NCBI RefSeq assembly: GCF_003390335.1
Contig: NZ_QUOU01000001.1
Span: 3,658,001 to 3,722,000, forward strand
Source of the DNA: Thalassotalea euphylliae
GTDB taxonomy: Bacteria > Pseudomonadota > Gammaproteobacteria > Enterobacterales > Alteromonadaceae
Length of the DNA stretch: 64,000 nt
Reading direction: 5' to 3'
Shown here: positions 62,110 to 64,000 of the stretch, piece after piece
Layout: each line of letters begins with the position of its first letter
Numbering within the stretch: position 1 is the stretch's first letter
The notes under the pieces: generated by a model
The model's database searches: none
The model's input: the letters and a program-made list of their open reading frames with translations, nothing else
Told to the model about the DNA's origin: nothing
Translations under genes and position numbers: made by a program

Positions 62110-62239
62110 GAGAATTCCATGTTGTTTCACTCGCGAGTTAAGAAGTACTGCTTCCCCCAATCTTCTGTGCTCACGATGAACAATCGTTAGTTATTGATGC
62201 TGCTCAGTATCTGGTATCTGGCCTGCTATGTGAACGCCC

Positions 62240-62292
62240 TGCATACGTATGCAACCGCATCGCTAATACAATAAGCTTTGCATACGTATGTA
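62240..62292. promoter_or_regulatory. Two MalR/LacI-type operators between divergent GH13 genes
   Basis: TGCATACGTATGCA (62240-62253, a perfect palindrome) and TGCATACGTATGTA (62279-62292, one change), centres 39 bp apart. This matches the LacI-family style of a central CG palindrome, and resembles operators described for MalR in Alteromonadales-type bacteria. It would control the alpha-glucosidase (131 bp to its start) and the alpha-amylase (77 bp). Confidence 0.82.
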
Positions 62293-62368
62293 GTGTGTTT
62301 CCAAACAGGTAATGACGCGATAATTTGACGCTAAAATACAAAATAAATAACAACTAATCGACGCCACT

Positions 62369-64000
62369 ATGATGAAACTTAACAAGCCTCTCGTCCTCTC
62401 AAGCTTGGCCTTGAGCGTAACGCTAGCACTGTCCGCCTGTAACGATTCAAATAACTCGAACGAAAGCGATAACAACACAGCGATTGTCGAGCAAGAAAAC
62501 ACTTCGACACTGCCGCACTATCTAAACCGCGATATCCAAGACGATGTTTTTTACTTTGTCATGCCAGATCGTTTTCACAATGGCGACACCAGTAATGACA
62601 ATGGCTCAGAAACCATTGCCATTTCGCAAGGTGGCTTTGATAAAAGCAGCAAAAGTTATTACCACGGCGGAGATATTAAAGGGCTAACGGCGAAAATCCC
62701 TTACCTGAAAGAGATGGGCATTACCGCCATTTGGCTAACCCCGATTTTACGAAACCAAGCCGTGCAAGGGGATGTTTCTGGCTACCACGGATATTGGGTA
62801 CTCGACTTCACGGAAATAGACCCACACTTAGGCACTAATGCCGATCTAAAACAGTTTATTGATACGGCGCACAATGAAAACATCAAAGTATTCTTCGATA
62901 TTATTACCAACCACACGGCTGATGTGATCCGCTATAAAGAATGCCATGGTGAAGGCGAAGTTGCCTTTTCTGATGGCGAACAACAGTGCCAGTATAAATC
63001 GCTGGCACAAGTTGCCGCAGGCGACAAATACACGCCGTTTGTACCCGCAGGTATGGAGAACCTTAAAGTTCCCGAGTGGCTTAACGAGACCAAGTATTAT
63101 CACAACCAAGGGGATTCAACGTTTGAAGGTGAAAACTCAATTTATGGCGACTTCTTTGGCTTAGACGATATTAATACTGATGATCCAGAGGTAGTGGCTG
63201 GGTTAACAGAAGTATTCAAAGATATCATCACCGAATTCAAGCCCGATGGTTTTCGTATCGATACCGTTAAGCACGTTAATATCGAATTTTGGCAGGCATT
63301 CTCACCAGCGCTAGTCGAGCATGCGAAAGCGCAAGGGTTACCGAAATTCTTTATGTTTGGTGAAGTCTTTGATGGCAACCCAGAGGTACTGAGCCGATTC
63401 ACCACAGAAGGCAAAGTACCGTCAGTACTCGACTTTGGTTTTGCTTTTGCGGTGCGAAATGTACTTGTTGACCAAAAAGGTACGCGTGAATTGGCAAATT
63501 TATTCGCGCAAGACAGCAAGTACCGCGACCACGATAGCGACGAAAACCAACTGCTGAATTTTGTTGGCAATCATGACTTTGGCCGGTTTGCGTGGTACTT
63601 AGCAGAAAGTGATCACAACTACAGTGAGACAGAAAAAGTTGCGCGCTTAACGCAAGCTCACCAAATGATGTACTTTTTGCGTGGCATTCCCGTGACTTAT
63701 TACGGCAGTGAGCAGGGCTTTGTCGGTGATGGCGGTAATCACGACTCACGCCAAGATATGATGCCTTCACAAGTCGCCAGTTACAATGATGATGACTTAC
63801 TCGGTACAGATAAAACAACGGCTGACGACAATTTTGACCAAGCGCATCCTTTGTATTTAGCGCTTAAAGAGATGGCGGAAGTTTATCAAGCACACCCAGT
63901 ATTGCGATACGGGCAACAGCACGTTGTGTATAGCAATGATAAAGCGGAAATTTTTGCCGTTACGCGCACATTGCCATCGGGTGAGCAATACCTTATCGCG
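62369..64000 (+). CDS. GH13 alpha-amylase family lipoprotein (3' end outside window)
   Basis: 544 codons are present and the frame is still open at the window end. ATG 62369 or 62372 (ATGATG). The lipobox LALSAC gives a lipidated exported enzyme. GH13 regions: DIITNH (region I), DGFRIDTVKH with the nucleophile (II), FMFGEVFDGN with the acid/base (III) and FVGNHDFGRF (IV). An N-terminal Asn/Ser-rich linker follows the cysteine. Likely acts at the cell surface or periplasm to cut starch or maltodextrins for import; divergent alpha-glucosidase completes degradation. Confidence 0.93.
   Translation, partial: MMKLNKPLVLSSLALSVTLALSACNDSNNSNESDNNTAIVEQENTSTLPHYLNRDIQDDVFYFVMPDRFHNGDTSNDNGSETIAISQGGFDKSSKSYYHGGDIKGLTAKIPYLKEMGITAIWLTPILRNQAVQGDVSGYHGYWVLDFTEIDPHLGTNADLKQFIDTAHNENIKVFFDIITNHTADVIRYKECHGEGEVAFSDGEQQCQYKSLAQVAAGDKYTPFVPAGMENLKVPEWLNETKYYHNQGDSTFEGENSIYGDFFGLDDINTDDPEVVAGLTEVFKDIITEFKPDGFRIDTVKHVNIEFWQAFSPALVEHAKAQGLPKFFMFGEVFDGNPEVLSRFTTEGKVPSVLDFGFAFAVRNVLVDQKGTRELANLFAQDSKYRDHDSDENQLLNFVGNHDFGRFAWYLAESDHNYSETEKVARLTQAHQMMYFLRGIPVTYYGSEQGFVGDGGNHDSRQDMMPSQVASYNDDDLLGTDKTTADDNFDQAHPLYLALKEMAEVYQAHPVLRYGQQHVVYSNDKAEIFAVTRTLPSGEQYLIA

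Overview
The window looks like chromosomal DNA of a marine gammaproteobacterium of the order Alteromonadales, most likely a Colwellia/Thalassotalea-type organism (inference from gene content, gene order and moderate GC; no rRNA was seen). The housekeeping order is the gammaproteobacterial one: nrdR-ribD-ribE-ribBA; tolC divergent from nudF-yqiB-cpdA-yqiA-parE; and the series hldE, glnE, ygiF, ygiM, cca, which is close to contiguous in Escherichia coli but here is split by inserted modules. No tRNA, rRNA, CRISPR array, integrase or transposase was seen.

Layout. 0.3-4.2 kb: riboflavin operon led by nrdR, ending in a strong terminator; its RibBA has a degenerate GTP cyclohydrolase II half. 4.4-6.4 kb: acs. 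6.9-10.2 kb: chemoreceptor, outer-membrane porin and small PstS-like periplasmic protein in a row. 10.2-12.5 kb: palindromic repeat element, ZIP metal transporter, LysR regulator. 12.6-15.1 kb: two exported proteins of unknown function. 15.3-17.6 kb: redox cluster of cytochrome b561, a tiny CDGSH-type ORF and a CDGSH-CDGSH-glutamate-synthase fusion. 18.1-24.2 kb: parE-tolC block. 24.3-30.5 kb: hldE, lipid A acyltransferase, TcpQ-like protein, glnE.

30.7-37.4 kb: a two-operon membrane-stress module related to the E. coli yjfIJKL genes: lipoprotein, DUF350 membrane protein, membrane-anchored spermidine-synthase-like protein; then DUF2170, PspA/IM30, DUF2491, a tandem ribbon-helix-helix-like protein and a K+-channel-like protein. 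A 13-bp palindrome, GACATATTATGTC, occurs three times in the window as read by eye, once before the first operon and twice before the second, each overlapping a plausible -35 region. This is the best candidate here for an undescribed regulated system.

37.7-41.4 kb: L,D-transpeptidase, CYTH/CHAD triphosphatase (ygiF), ygiM. 41.6-45.9 kb: a CDP-glycerol cluster (cytidylyltransferase, two glycerophosphotransferase-family proteins, Wzi-like capsule protein) suggesting a phosphoglycerol-containing surface glycan. 45.9-51.1 kb: leuABCD behind a classical leucine attenuator with a leader peptide. 51.1-55.5 kb: HD-GYP protein, a fused ExeA-ExeB protein, cca. 55.6-64 kb: alpha/beta hydrolase, TonB-dependent receptor, and divergent GH13 alpha-glucosidase and alpha-amylase lipoprotein genes separated by two near-identical LacI/MalR-type operators, i.e. 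a malto-oligosaccharide locus cut by the window end.
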